A stretch of DNA of 64,000 bases, from positions 4,122,501 through 4,186,500 of the forward strand of contig NZ_CP022219.1 in assembly GCF_004114915.1 (NCBI RefSeq), read 5' to 3'. The DNA comes from Bradyrhizobium guangxiense (lineage in GTDB: Bacteria; Pseudomonadota; Alphaproteobacteria; Rhizobiales; Xanthobacteraceae). The stretch's first letter is position 1, and each line of letters begins with the position of its first letter. Made by a program: the position numbers and the translations under genes. Positions 52,024 to 59,597 of the stretch are shown in pieces. The notes under the pieces were generated by a model that was not told the DNA's origin, ran no database searches, and was given only the letters and a program-made list of their open reading frames with translations.

Positions 52024-53769
52024 TCACTCCTGATCCGCGATGCGGTCGGCGACGAAGACACCGTTCGGCTGGTGAAACACGATCTGATCGATTTGGTCGT
52101 GTTCGCCGCGAAACTCGACGGCAAAACCATCCAACTCGACGATGCTAAACCTGCGCCCCTGCTGCGGCTCGAGACGATAGGTCGGCTGGAAGTCGGGCTT
52201 CAGCAGCAGCCGGCCGTCCGGGTCGAGGATCACGTGGTGGTTCACGCTTCCGCTCCTGAAATGCCCGGCACAGCGCTGGCGAAACGCAGGATCCGTACAA
52301 GCGCCGGCGGCCTGGCGCTCGAACACGATGTCCTTCACCATCGGCTCCAGGGGGGCCGACAGGTGCACGATATTGCCGTCGCGGTCGGTCTGGAAGCTGA
52401 TGGGGAGATTGTCCGGATGGAGCTCACCGACGATCTCCGGCGTCACGAATGTCTCGAAATGCCGATGCGACAGCGGCGCGCTCATGCCACGCCACGACCA
52501 GTGCAGTGCGCCCTCCTGCTCGCGGATTGATATCACGCCATAGGCTGGATGGGCGTAGTCGGCCGCATAGGCGGCCAGCTCGTGGGCCGGCTTGGTATCC
52601 TTGTGGCGCGTCTTCTCCCGCGCCTCTTTATCGGCCGGAATGTGTGCGATGAAGTCGTCTCGCATCTTGCGGAAGCGCGCGAGCCAATCGACCGGTTCAC
52701 GTCCGCGCAGCCGGTCGATGATATAATACGTCAGAATCGATGTGACCTCGCTTGGACTGCGGTTCGTCAACACGGCCACGCCGATGCCGGCGTCCGGCCC
52801 CAGCGTCATCAGCGTGCCCCAGCCGATCCAGCCGCCGCTGTGCGAGACGATGCGCTCCCCTTGATAGGTATTGGTCTGGAAGCCGAGGGCGTAATGCCCA
52901 TGGCCGAACTCGGAAAACTCCGACTTGGCGACGAACGCCAGCGGCGCGTGCAGCTGCCCGATCAGTTCCACCGGTAATAGGCGCTCGCCGGCGAACTCGC
53001 CCTTGCCGAGATGCAGCCGCATCCAGTTGGCGAGGTCAGCCACCGACGTGTTGATGGCGCCGGCAGCGGTGGTGCGGATCGGCAGCCGCAACGCCGGCAA
53101 TCGCGTATTGACGTCGATCATGTAGGGCCGCGCCGGCTCAGGCCCGACTTCGAGCTCGTCCACCGAAAAGCTCACATTCATGCGGAGCCGATCCGTGAGG
53201 CGCCTGCGCAGGAAAGCTTCAAAGCTCTGCCCGCTCAGCCGCTCGATCAGGAGACCGGCAACGTTGTAACAAAGGTTGTTGTATTGCCAGGCGGCGCGAA
53301 TGTCGCGACTTAGCTCGAGATGCCGCATCAAGGGTAGCATCTCGGCCGGCGAGAGGTCGCCCGGCATATGAATCCAGTCGTGCCTTGGCAGCCCCGACTG
53401 ATGACTGAGCAGATCGCGAATGGTGACGCGCTCGGTGGCGACGGCATCCGAGAGGCGAAACTCCGGCAAATAATCGCGGACCGGCTTGCTCCAGTCGAGC
53501 AAGCCGTCATTATGCAGCAGCGCGACCGCGGTAGCGGTGAACGACTTGGTGATCGAGCAGATCACGAAATGCGTCTGCGGCGTAACCGGCAGATCGGCCT
53601 CGACATCGCGCTGGCCATAGGCGCGCGTGAGCGCGACGTCACCGTCCTGCACGATGGCAAGCGCAACGCCCGGCACCTTCCAGACCGCCATCGCCTCCGT
53701 CGCGAGCCGATCGACGTCGGGAATGAGAGCCGCAAGCGCGGAATTTGGCATGTCGGCAGATGTGTTCAT
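52024..53769 (-). CDS. Serine hydrolase, class C beta-lactamase family with C-terminal DUF3471-like part
   Basis: A 581-residue protein. The SxxK motif is SITK (ICSITKSF), the YxN motif is YNN (WQYNNLCYNV), and the third motif is HSGG in IVSHSGGWIGWG. The C-terminal 180 residues (from about 395) form a second beta-rich domain like DUF3471. It probably acts as an esterase or peptidase; no signal peptide is seen. Starts at 53769 or 53802 are both possible; 53769 has GAGCG upstream. It follows the DUF5680 gene in the same direction. Confidence 0.88.
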   Translation of the reverse strand: MNTSADMPNSALAALIPDVDRLATEAMAVWKVPGVALAIVQDGDVALTRAYGQRDVEADLPVTPQTHFVICSITKSFTATAVALLHNDGLLDWSKPVRDYLPEFRLSDAVATERVTIRDLLSHQSGLPRHDWIHMPGDLSPAEMLPLMRHLELSRDIRAAWQYNNLCYNVAGLLIERLSGQSFEAFLRRRLTDRLRMNVSFSVDELEVGPEPARPYMIDVNTRLPALRLPIRTTAAGAINTSVADLANWMRLHLGKGEFAGERLLPVELIGQLHAPLAFVAKSEFSEFGHGHYALGFQTNTYQGERIVSHSGGWIGWGTLMTLGPDAGIGVAVLTNRSPSEVTSILTYYIIDRLRGREPVDWLARFRKMRDDFIAHIPADKEAREKTRHKDTKPAHELAAYAADYAHPAYGVISIREQEGALHWSWRGMSAPLSHRHFETFVTPEIVGELHPDNLPISFQTDRDGNIVHLSAPLEPMVKDIVFERQAAGACTDPAFRQRCAGHFRSGSVNHHVILDPDGRLLLKPDFQPTYRLEPQQGRRFSIVELDGFAVEFRGEHDQIDQIVFHQPNGVFVADRIADQE

Positions 53770-53883
53770 GGCGCTCGGGGTCACTTTGGGGATGCGCAGC
53801 ATAGATACATCAACTTCAGATGGAAACAAGCGATGAACGTTTTCGCGGAGAATTGAACCGCGGATCGCGAGAAACCGCGCCAC

Positions 53884-54366
53884 TTATCGCAGCAGGCCAC
53901 CCCCATAGCGCAGCTCGTACAGCAAAGTGCCGTCCTGCCCCGCGATCGTCTCAACCCCGCCAAATCGATCGAGCGCGCCTTCGACGTCGTTGCGATAGAT
54001 CATGCCATCCTGTTCGAACAGGCGTGGCCCCCGATAGGGCTGCTCGATGCTTACGCCCAGCAGCGCCTGGCGCAGGAATTTGTAGGTCGCGAGGATGCTG
54101 TCCCGATCCCTGATCTCTGCACGGACGCCGCCGCTGTAGCTCATCGACCAGACGACGCGGTCGTCCCGCGAGACGGTCTCCTGCCCGACGAAAAATCCCA
54201 TCCCGAAATAGATATCGCGATAGGCAAAGGGCGGCGCGCGGTGCTCGAGCTGCTTTGAGCCCGACAGCAGCGGCGTCGCCACGGTGGCATCGTCGTCGAG
54301 GCCGGCATAGGTGCGCCGCTTGGCCTCGACCAGGAACGCCGCGAGATCGGGTGGAATGGACAGCAT
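53884..54366 (-). CDS. DUF5680 domain-containing protein
   Basis: A 160-residue protein that matches DUF5680: FLVEAKRRTYAG, LEHRAPPFAYRDIYFGMGFFVGQETV and DRVVWSMSYSGGVRAE. Function unknown; members are small soluble proteins with a mixed fold. Its ATG lies three bases after the dehydrogenase stop, so translation is coupled. Confidence in the family name comes from the conserved FGMGFFVGQE core. Confidence 0.85.
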   Translation of the reverse strand: MLSIPPDLAAFLVEAKRRTYAGLDDDATVATPLLSGSKQLEHRAPPFAYRDIYFGMGFFVGQETVSRDDRVVWSMSYSGGVRAEIRDRDSILATYKFLRQALLGVSIEQPYRGPRLFEQDGMIYRNDVEGALDRFGGVETIAGQDGTLLYELRYGGGLLR

Positions 54367-54369
54367 GGC

Positions 54370-55521
54370 CTATTCCACCAGCTCCGGCCACGGCACGATC
54401 GTCGACTTCACCGTCTTCATCGCCATCGCGTCCTTCACGGCCTGCGCGACGCCTTCTTCCGTGAACGGATAGATCGTCTGCATCTCGAGCCAGGGATATT
54501 TGCCTCGCGTGCGGTAGAGCATGTCGACGCCGAGCGGCAGATCGTTGCCGGTGAAGCCCCAGGATCCCAGCACGTTGAGGTCCTTGGTGCAGATGCGGTG
54601 CCAGGAGGTGTCGATCGAGCCGGCGTCGGTGAACTGGCCCATTTCGACATAGGTGCCGCCGTCACGCAGCATCTCGATGCCCTCGGGGCCGGCTGAGGGG
54701 TGGCCCGAGCAATCCATCACGAGATCGGCGCCGAAGCCGCCCACGATTTTCCGCACGCGATCGATGCGATCCTGCGGCGACTTGAGCTGCTCGATGTTCA
54801 CGGTCGCCTCGGCGCCGAACTCGCGCGCGAGCTTGAGCCGCGGCTGCTCCGGCGCACCGACGCAGATCACGCGCCCTGCCCCCATCTCCCTGGCGGCCGC
54901 CACTGCCAGAATGCCGATCGGCCCCGAGCCCTGGATCACCACCGTATCCCCCCAGGAAAAGCCGCCGGCGCGGCTGGCGCGGTTGAAGGCACGGATGCAG
55001 GAGGTCAGCGGCTCCGACAGCGCGCCCAGGCGCAGCGACATGTCGTCGGGCAGCTTGTAGACCTTGGTGCCCGGCAGCATGTCGAGATCGACATAGACAT
55101 ATTCGGCCCAGCCGCCCCACATGTGCGGCGCCTTGTCGAAGCCGAGATAGCGGCCGTAATAGACCGGCGTCAGGCATTTGTTGGCCGTTTGCGGATAATG
55201 GATGCAGTAATAGCAATGGCCGCAGGGCATCAGCGGCGGGATCATCACTTTCGATCCGACCTCGAGCGGCTTGCTCATGAAGTCCTCGGTGAACTCGTCG
55301 CCGCATTCGACGATGACGCCGCCGAGCTCGTGACCGAGCGTGAACGGCCAGGGCAGCGGTTTGGGCCAATGCCCTTTGAGGATGTGCAAATCGGTGCCGC
55401 AGACCCCGCACGCGCCGACCTTGATCAGCGCGGCCTTCTTGCCGACCTTCGGCCACGGCACCGTGCGAATGACGGGCTCAGAGCCCGGCCCGGCGTGGGT
55501 GCAGACGCGGATCTGTTGCAT
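54370..55521 (-). CDS. Zinc-binding alcohol dehydrogenase family protein
   Basis: A 383-residue MDR dehydrogenase. Catalytic zinc residues: GVCGTDLHI (Cys) and GHELGGVI (His-Glu); structural zinc cysteines are in PCGHCYYCIHYPQTANKC; Rossmann motif VVIQGSGPIGILAVAAA. Complete and of normal length. The substrate is an alcohol or polyol, not determinable. It heads the minus-strand run 55521-50987 with DUF5680, serine hydrolase, VOC and membrane genes. ATG at 55521. Confidence 0.95.
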   Translation of the reverse strand: MQQIRVCTHAGPGSEPVIRTVPWPKVGKKAALIKVGACGVCGTDLHILKGHWPKPLPWPFTLGHELGGVIVECGDEFTEDFMSKPLEVGSKVMIPPLMPCGHCYYCIHYPQTANKCLTPVYYGRYLGFDKAPHMWGGWAEYVYVDLDMLPGTKVYKLPDDMSLRLGALSEPLTSCIRAFNRASRAGGFSWGDTVVIQGSGPIGILAVAAAREMGAGRVICVGAPEQPRLKLAREFGAEATVNIEQLKSPQDRIDRVRKIVGGFGADLVMDCSGHPSAGPEGIEMLRDGGTYVEMGQFTDAGSIDTSWHRICTKDLNVLGSWGFTGNDLPLGVDMLYRTRGKYPWLEMQTIYPFTEEGVAQAVKDAMAMKTVKSTIVPWPELVE

Positions 55522-55612
55522 GGCTGTTTCCTCGGTGCCCGTCTGTTATGATTGATGGTGCGGGCTGACGACAAGCGTATGTGAGATACGAGGTCGTGCC
55601 AAGCAGCAGTCT

Positions 55613-55683
55613 CGTAGCCCGCATGAGCGAAGCGGCATGCGGGAAGATAAGCCCCGGATATCGCTTCGCTCATCCGGGCTACG
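55613..55683. repeat. Palindromic repeat, left of the GNAT gene
   Basis: Inverted arms CGTAGCCCG (55613-55621) and CGGGCTACG (55675-55683) with an inner GAGCGAAGC/GCTTCGCTC pairing. Same family as the element at 56180-56258. Confidence 0.75.
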
Positions 55684-55693
55684 GACGGAGGCC

Positions 55694-56179
55694 ATGCCGA
55701 TGCTGCGCGACTATCGGACTGACGATGCGGAAGCTGTCGTGCGCGTCGCTCTGGCGGCCTTTGCGCAATTCGAGCAGCACTATTCCGATTGGCCGCTGTT
55801 CACGGCCAACGTCGCAAAGATGCCGCTGCTTGCCAAGGCAGGCGAGATCATCGTTGCCGAAGACGGAGGCCAGATCGTCGGCGCCGTCGCCTATGTCGGT
55901 GCGCAAGCGCCGAAGCCGACATTCTTCGGTCCGGCCTGGCCGGTCATCCGCATGCTGGTGGTCGACCCCAGCGCGCGCGGCAAGGGCATCGGCCGGCAAT
56001 TGACCGAAGAATGCCTGCGCCGCGCCGAGCGCGACCAGGCAGGCGTCATCGCGCTGCATACGACGCCGATCATGACGGTCGCACTGCCGATGTATCTGCG
56101 CATGGGATTCGTGAAGGTGCAGGATGCGCCGGCTGTTCTGGGACTGCCGTACGCGGTGTACGTGAAGAGGTTGGACTAG
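55694..56179 (+). CDS. GNAT-family N-acetyltransferase
   Basis: A 161-residue GNAT fold protein. Seen: MLRDYRTDDAEAVVRVALAAF, VGAVAYVG, and the acetyl-CoA loop MLVVDPSARGKGIGRQLTEECLRRA. The acceptor is unknown. The ATG at 55694 follows GGAGGCC. It is flanked on both sides by copies of the same palindromic repeat, 10 bases before the ATG and immediately after the stop. Confidence 0.9.
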   Translation: MPMLRDYRTDDAEAVVRVALAAFAQFEQHYSDWPLFTANVAKMPLLAKAGEIIVAEDGGQIVGAVAYVGAQAPKPTFFGPAWPVIRMLVVDPSARGKGIGRQLTEECLRRAERDQAGVIALHTTPIMTVALPMYLRMGFVKVQDAPAVLGLPYAVYVKRLD

Positions 56180-56258
56180 CAGTCGTAGCCCGCATGAGCG
56201 AAGCGATATGCGGGAGAAGCGACCCTGGAAGTCGCTCCGCTCATGCGGGCTACGACTG
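56180..56258. repeat. Perfect 21-base-arm palindrome, right of the GNAT gene
   Basis: Arms at 56180-56200 and 56238-56258 are perfect 21-base inverted copies around CGTAGCCCGCATGAGCG. The hairpin begins directly after the GNAT stop (56177-56179) and may stabilise or end its transcript. Confidence 0.8.
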
Positions 56259-56297
56259 CGGCCACGAGCTCCGCTTCAGAGCCCGCCACACACCGCC

Positions 56298-56414
56298 GTC
56301 ATCCTGAGGTGCTCCCTGGCGATGCATCAGCATCGCCAGGGAGCCCCGAAGGATGGGCCACGGGTGCTTGTGGCCCATCCTTCGAGGCTCGCTTCGCTCG
56401 CACCTCAGGATGAC
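56298..56414. repeat. Compound palindromic element with three hairpins
   Basis: Outer arms GTCATCCTGAGGTG (56298-56311) and CACCTCAGGATGAC (56401-56414) enclose a 15-base hairpin (56311-56325 with 56330-56344) and a 14-base hairpin (56348-56361 with 56370-56383). All arms are perfect. Lies in the 341-base gap before the MFS gene; no coding sequence. Confidence 0.8.
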
Positions 56415-56520
56415 AGCGGAGTAAGTGGCTGCAGTGCATGGCAGGTACCCACACCCCCTATGGTCTTGAGCGCTCACCAACGAGCGTGTATGGCCCAATG
56501 ACATCCTTCCTGGTGATTGC

Positions 56521-57762
56521 TTGAACCCCCTCCCCCAAAATCCCACGGCCGCGTCCGGATCGTTCGCGGCGATGAAGTCCGTGCCCTATCGGCTGCAGTT
56601 CATCGCCTATGTGCTGGCGATGATGGCCGACAATATCGAGCACGTGATCAGCTATTGGGTGGTGTTCCAGAAATTCCATTCGCCGGCGCTGGCGGGTTTT
56701 GCGGTGCTGTCGCACTGGCTGCCGTTCCTCCTGTTCTCGGTCGCGGTGGGCGGGCTCGCCGACCGGTTCGACCCACGCCGCATCATTCAGTGCGGCATGC
56801 TGCTGTTCATCGTCGCCTCCGCCGGATGGGGCTTCTTCTTCATCACCGACAGGATCCAGATGTGGCACGCGATGCTGCTGCTGGTGATCCATGGCTGCGC
56901 CGGCGTGCTCTGGCAGACGCCGAACCAGCTCCTGCTCTACGACCTCGTCGGCCCTGCGGATCTGCCGAGCGCGGTGCGGCTGAATGCCATGGCGCGCTAT
57001 CTCGGCATCCTGGTCGGGCCCGCCGTCGGCGGAATCATCATGCTGACGCTGGGCAGCTCGCACGGCATCATCTTCAACACGCTGTTCTATCTGCCGATGC
57101 TGCTCTGGCTGTTCTGGGCGCCCGCGCGCGACAGAAGCGTGGCGGCGCGGCGCTTTGCCGTGCGCGGCCTCGCCGACATCGTGCTGACCATCCGCGCCAT
57201 CGGCACCCAGCCGGTGCTGACGGCGATGACGTGGCTTGCCGGCCTCACCTCCTTCATGATCGGCAATGCCTACCATGCCCAGATGCCGGGCTTTGCCGGC
57301 GATCTCGGCCATGGCGATCCCGGCGTCTCCTACAGCGTGCTGCTCGCGGCGGACGCCGCCGGCGCGGTGCTCGCCGCTATCGCGCTGGAATCCTGGGGGC
57401 GCCTCAAGGGCACGCCGCGCACCGCGATCCTGCTCGCGATGCTCTGGAGCGCGGCGCTGCTCGGCTTCGCAATGGTGCGGATCTACCCGGTCGCGATCGT
57501 GCTGCTGTTCTGCGCCGGCTTCTTCGAGCTGTCGTTCAACACCATGGCGCAGGCGCTGGTGCAGCTGAACGCGCCGCACGACATCCGCGGCCGCGTCGTC
57601 GGTCTTTACAATATGGCGGGGCTCGGGATGCGGGCCTTCAGCGGCATCACCGTCGGGCTGTTTGGGGCTGCGATCGGCATTCACTGGTCGCTCGGCCTGT
57701 CGGCCGCGCTGCTGCTGGCGCTGCTGCTGTTGCTGCAGCGGCGGGCAGCAAGGCCGGCTTGA
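56521..57762 (+). CDS. MFS transporter (EntS/enterobactin-exporter-like)
   Basis: A 413-residue, 12-helix MFS protein of the EntS-like group: FIAYVLAMMADNIEHVISYWVVF in helix 1, LADRFDPRRIIQCGM between helices 2-3, RLNAMARYLGILVGPAVGG in helix 5. Such pumps export siderophores, drugs or metabolites; no siderophore genes are here. The start is a TTG at 56521 (possibly ATG 56572), with weak ribosome sites for both. Monocistronic, with a short terminator-like hairpin after it. Confidence 0.9.
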   Translation: MNPLPQNPTAASGSFAAMKSVPYRLQFIAYVLAMMADNIEHVISYWVVFQKFHSPALAGFAVLSHWLPFLLFSVAVGGLADRFDPRRIIQCGMLLFIVASAGWGFFFITDRIQMWHAMLLLVIHGCAGVLWQTPNQLLLYDLVGPADLPSAVRLNAMARYLGILVGPAVGGIIMLTLGSSHGIIFNTLFYLPMLLWLFWAPARDRSVAARRFAVRGLADIVLTIRAIGTQPVLTAMTWLAGLTSFMIGNAYHAQMPGFAGDLGHGDPGVSYSVLLAADAAGAVLAAIALESWGRLKGTPRTAILLAMLWSAALLGFAMVRIYPVAIVLLFCAGFFELSFNTMAQALVQLNAPHDIRGRVVGLYNMAGLGMRAFSGITVGLFGAAIGIHWSLGLSAALLLALLLLLQRRAARPA

Positions 57763-57764
57763 GC

Positions 57765-57783
57765 GGCCCCCGCCGGGCCTTTT
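57765..57783 (+). terminator. Short GC hairpin with TTTT after the MFS gene
   Basis: GGCCC (57765-57769) pairs with GGGCC (57775-57779), followed by TTTT (57780-57783), just after the stop at 57760-57762. The stem is short; the TTTT makes it plausible. Confidence 0.5.
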
Positions 57784-57908
57784 CGGTGTGGCTTTTCGAA
57801 CGCATTGTGTCAGTCCGTGACCGCCGCCCCCGATCCTAACGCGGCATTAACCCTATGCACCTTAGGGTCGTCCCGGACTCCGCCCGGGCGGGGGGTCGGG
57901 TGTTGAAA

Positions 57909-58520
57909 ATGGCGTTGGCGAACAAAAAATTTCTTCCGGCCGCCGAGGAGCGTCGGCGCTTCCAGCGGGTGAAGGTGCACCTGCTCGGCCGCTACATGCT
58001 GCCGGACCGCCGCGAATTCCCCTGCCAGGTGATCAACATGTCGCCAGGCGGGCTCGCGCTTCTCGCCCCCGGTATCGGCAATGTCGGCGACCGCGTGGTC
58101 GCCTATCTCGACCATATCGGCCGCGTCGAGGGCAAGATCACCCGCATCATCGACAACGGCTTCGCCATGACGATCGGTGCGACGCCCAGGAAGCGCGACA
58201 AGCTCGCCGCGCAGCTGACCTGGCTCGCCAACCGCGACATCCTCAATCTGCCGGAGGACCGCCGTCACGACCGCATCGTGCCGCGCAACCCGATCGCGGT
58301 GCTGACGCTCGAGGACGGCACCAAGATGCCCTGCCGCATCATCGACCTGTCGCTGTCCGGCGCGGCCATCGCCGCGGAGAACCGGCCGCCGCTGAAATCG
58401 ACGGTTCTGCTCGGCCGGGTCCAGGGCCGCGTGGTCCGAAACCTCGAAGACGGCTTCGCGCTGGAGTTCCTGCGCGAGCAGCCGATCGAGACACTCGAAG
58501 AGAGCGTTACCGCGCGGTAA
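57909..58520 (+). CDS. Tandem PilZ-domain protein
   Basis: A 203-residue protein with two PilZ-like domains. Domain 1 (about residues 12-105): RRRFQRVKVHLLGRY and NMSPGGLALL, the RxxxR and (D/N)xSxxG c-di-GMP-binding motifs (Asp replaced by Asn). Domain 2 (about 115-203): RRHDRIVPRNPIAVL and DLSLSGAAIAA (intact DxSxxG). It likely binds c-di-GMP and relays it through protein contact. GTG at 57900 is an alternative start. A strong terminator follows at 58561-58592. The next gene is a LapG-like protease. Confidence 0.9.
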   Translation: MALANKKFLPAAEERRRFQRVKVHLLGRYMLPDRREFPCQVINMSPGGLALLAPGIGNVGDRVVAYLDHIGRVEGKITRIIDNGFAMTIGATPRKRDKLAAQLTWLANRDILNLPEDRRHDRIVPRNPIAVLTLEDGTKMPCRIIDLSLSGAAIAAENRPPLKSTVLLGRVQGRVVRNLEDGFALEFLREQPIETLEESVTAR

Positions 58521-58560
58521 AGCGCCAGAGCGCGAAAACACTCGTATTTCCAGCCGTGAA

Positions 58561-58592
58561 GGCGGCCTCCGCGATGCGGACGCCGCCTTTTT
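58561..58592 (+). terminator. Intrinsic terminator after the PilZ gene
   Basis: GGCGGC (58561-58566) pairs with GCCGCC (58582-58587), with an inner TCCGC/GCGGA pairing, followed by TTTTT (58588-58592). It lies 40 bases after the stop. Confidence 0.8.
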
Positions 58593-58851
58593 CATGTCGC
58601 GAGATGCGCCGCGCGCAGGTTAACGCGCGGCCGGTTTGCATGTGGAAATGGCGGTTCCGCCAGCGTTTCCGCGTTAATCGATAAAATTTGAATCAATTGC
58701 AGTTGTTTCAAATTTTACGAGAATTCGATTCAAGCATAGATCGAATTCGCCGCGGTTTTTACTTGTATTCGTCTCGACTTGACTTGGATGACTTAGCGGC
58801 AGCTCAAAAGCTCCGTGCGCAATGTGGTCCCAACAAGAAACGGGGGCCGCA
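58593..58851. other. Promoter region of the LapG-like gene, AT-rich
   Basis: A 259-base gap with an unusually AT-rich core (about 58675-58770, GATAAAATTTGAATCAATTG). An open frame covers it but the AT-rich part does not read as protein. It probably contains the promoter of the following gene. Confidence 0.45.
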
Positions 58852-59478
58852 ATGTTTGACTTCAGGGGACAGGGGAAAGGGCTGGCGCTGGCCGCCATGC
58901 TCTTCGGGATCAGCGCGGCAGCGCAGGCCGGCGAAAGCCGTCTGCTCTACGCGAGCCTCGGTGACACCACGCGTGCACCGATCGGCTGGGTCGAATTCTG
59001 TGCGGACAATGCCGCCCAGTGCCAGGGCGCACCGACGCAGCCGCGCGACATCGTGATGTCGCAAGCCGCATGGCGCGACCTCGTCAAGGTCAATCGCTGG
59101 GTCAACGAGACCGTCAAGCCTTTGACTGACCAGGAGCACTGGGGCGTGATCGAGAAGTGGTCGCTGCCGACCGACGGTTACGGCGACTGTGAAGACTACG
59201 TGCTGCTGAAGCGCAAGATGCTGATCGATGCCGGATGGCCGCGCGAGGCCCTGCTCATCACCGTCGTGCGCGACAAGAAGGGCGAAGGACACGCCGTGCT
59301 GACGGTGAAGACCGACAAGGGCGAGTTCGTTCTCGACAATCAGAACGAGAATGTCGTCGCCTGGACGGAGACCGGCTACCGCTTCGTCAAGCGCCAGTCG
59401 CAGAGCGATCCCAATGTCTGGGTGTCGCTGGGCGATACCAAGCCGGCGGTCTCCACCGCCAGTGCGAAGGATCAGTAG
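58852..59478 (+). CDS. Periplasmic transglutaminase-like cysteine protease (BTLCP, LapG-like)
   Basis: A 208-residue secreted protein with a signal peptide (GLALAAMLFGISAAAQA). The papain-like triad is visible: Cys in DGYGDCEDYVLLKRK, His in KGEGHAVLTVK and Asp in FVLDNQNE. This is the bacterial transglutaminase-like cysteine proteinase family that includes LapG, which cuts surface adhesins under c-di-GMP control. GGGGGCC before the ATG at 58852 sets the start. No LapD-like membrane receptor is in the window; a tandem PilZ gene lies upstream. Confidence 0.92.
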   Translation: MFDFRGQGKGLALAAMLFGISAAAQAGESRLLYASLGDTTRAPIGWVEFCADNAAQCQGAPTQPRDIVMSQAAWRDLVKVNRWVNETVKPLTDQEHWGVIEKWSLPTDGYGDCEDYVLLKRKMLIDAGWPREALLITVVRDKKGEGHAVLTVKTDKGEFVLDNQNENVVAWTETGYRFVKRQSQSDPNVWVSLGDTKPAVSTASAKDQ

Positions 59479-59545
59479 GAACGAGACAACAGGTTACGCG
59501 GCCCGGTCACATCCCCACCCCTCCCCGTCCCAGACCGGTTCGCGC

Positions 59546-59584
59546 GCGCCCAGCCATCCCCCAATGGCTGGGCGCAACTTTTTT
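59546..59584 (+). terminator. Strong intrinsic terminator after the LapG-like gene
   Basis: Perfect 12-base arms (59546-59557 and 59564-59575, GCGCCCAGCCAT with its complement), six-base loop, then AACTTTTTT (T run 59579-59584). It also separates this gene from the convergent FAD-Rieske gene. Confidence 0.9.
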
Positions 59585-59597
59585 GGGGCGAGCCATC

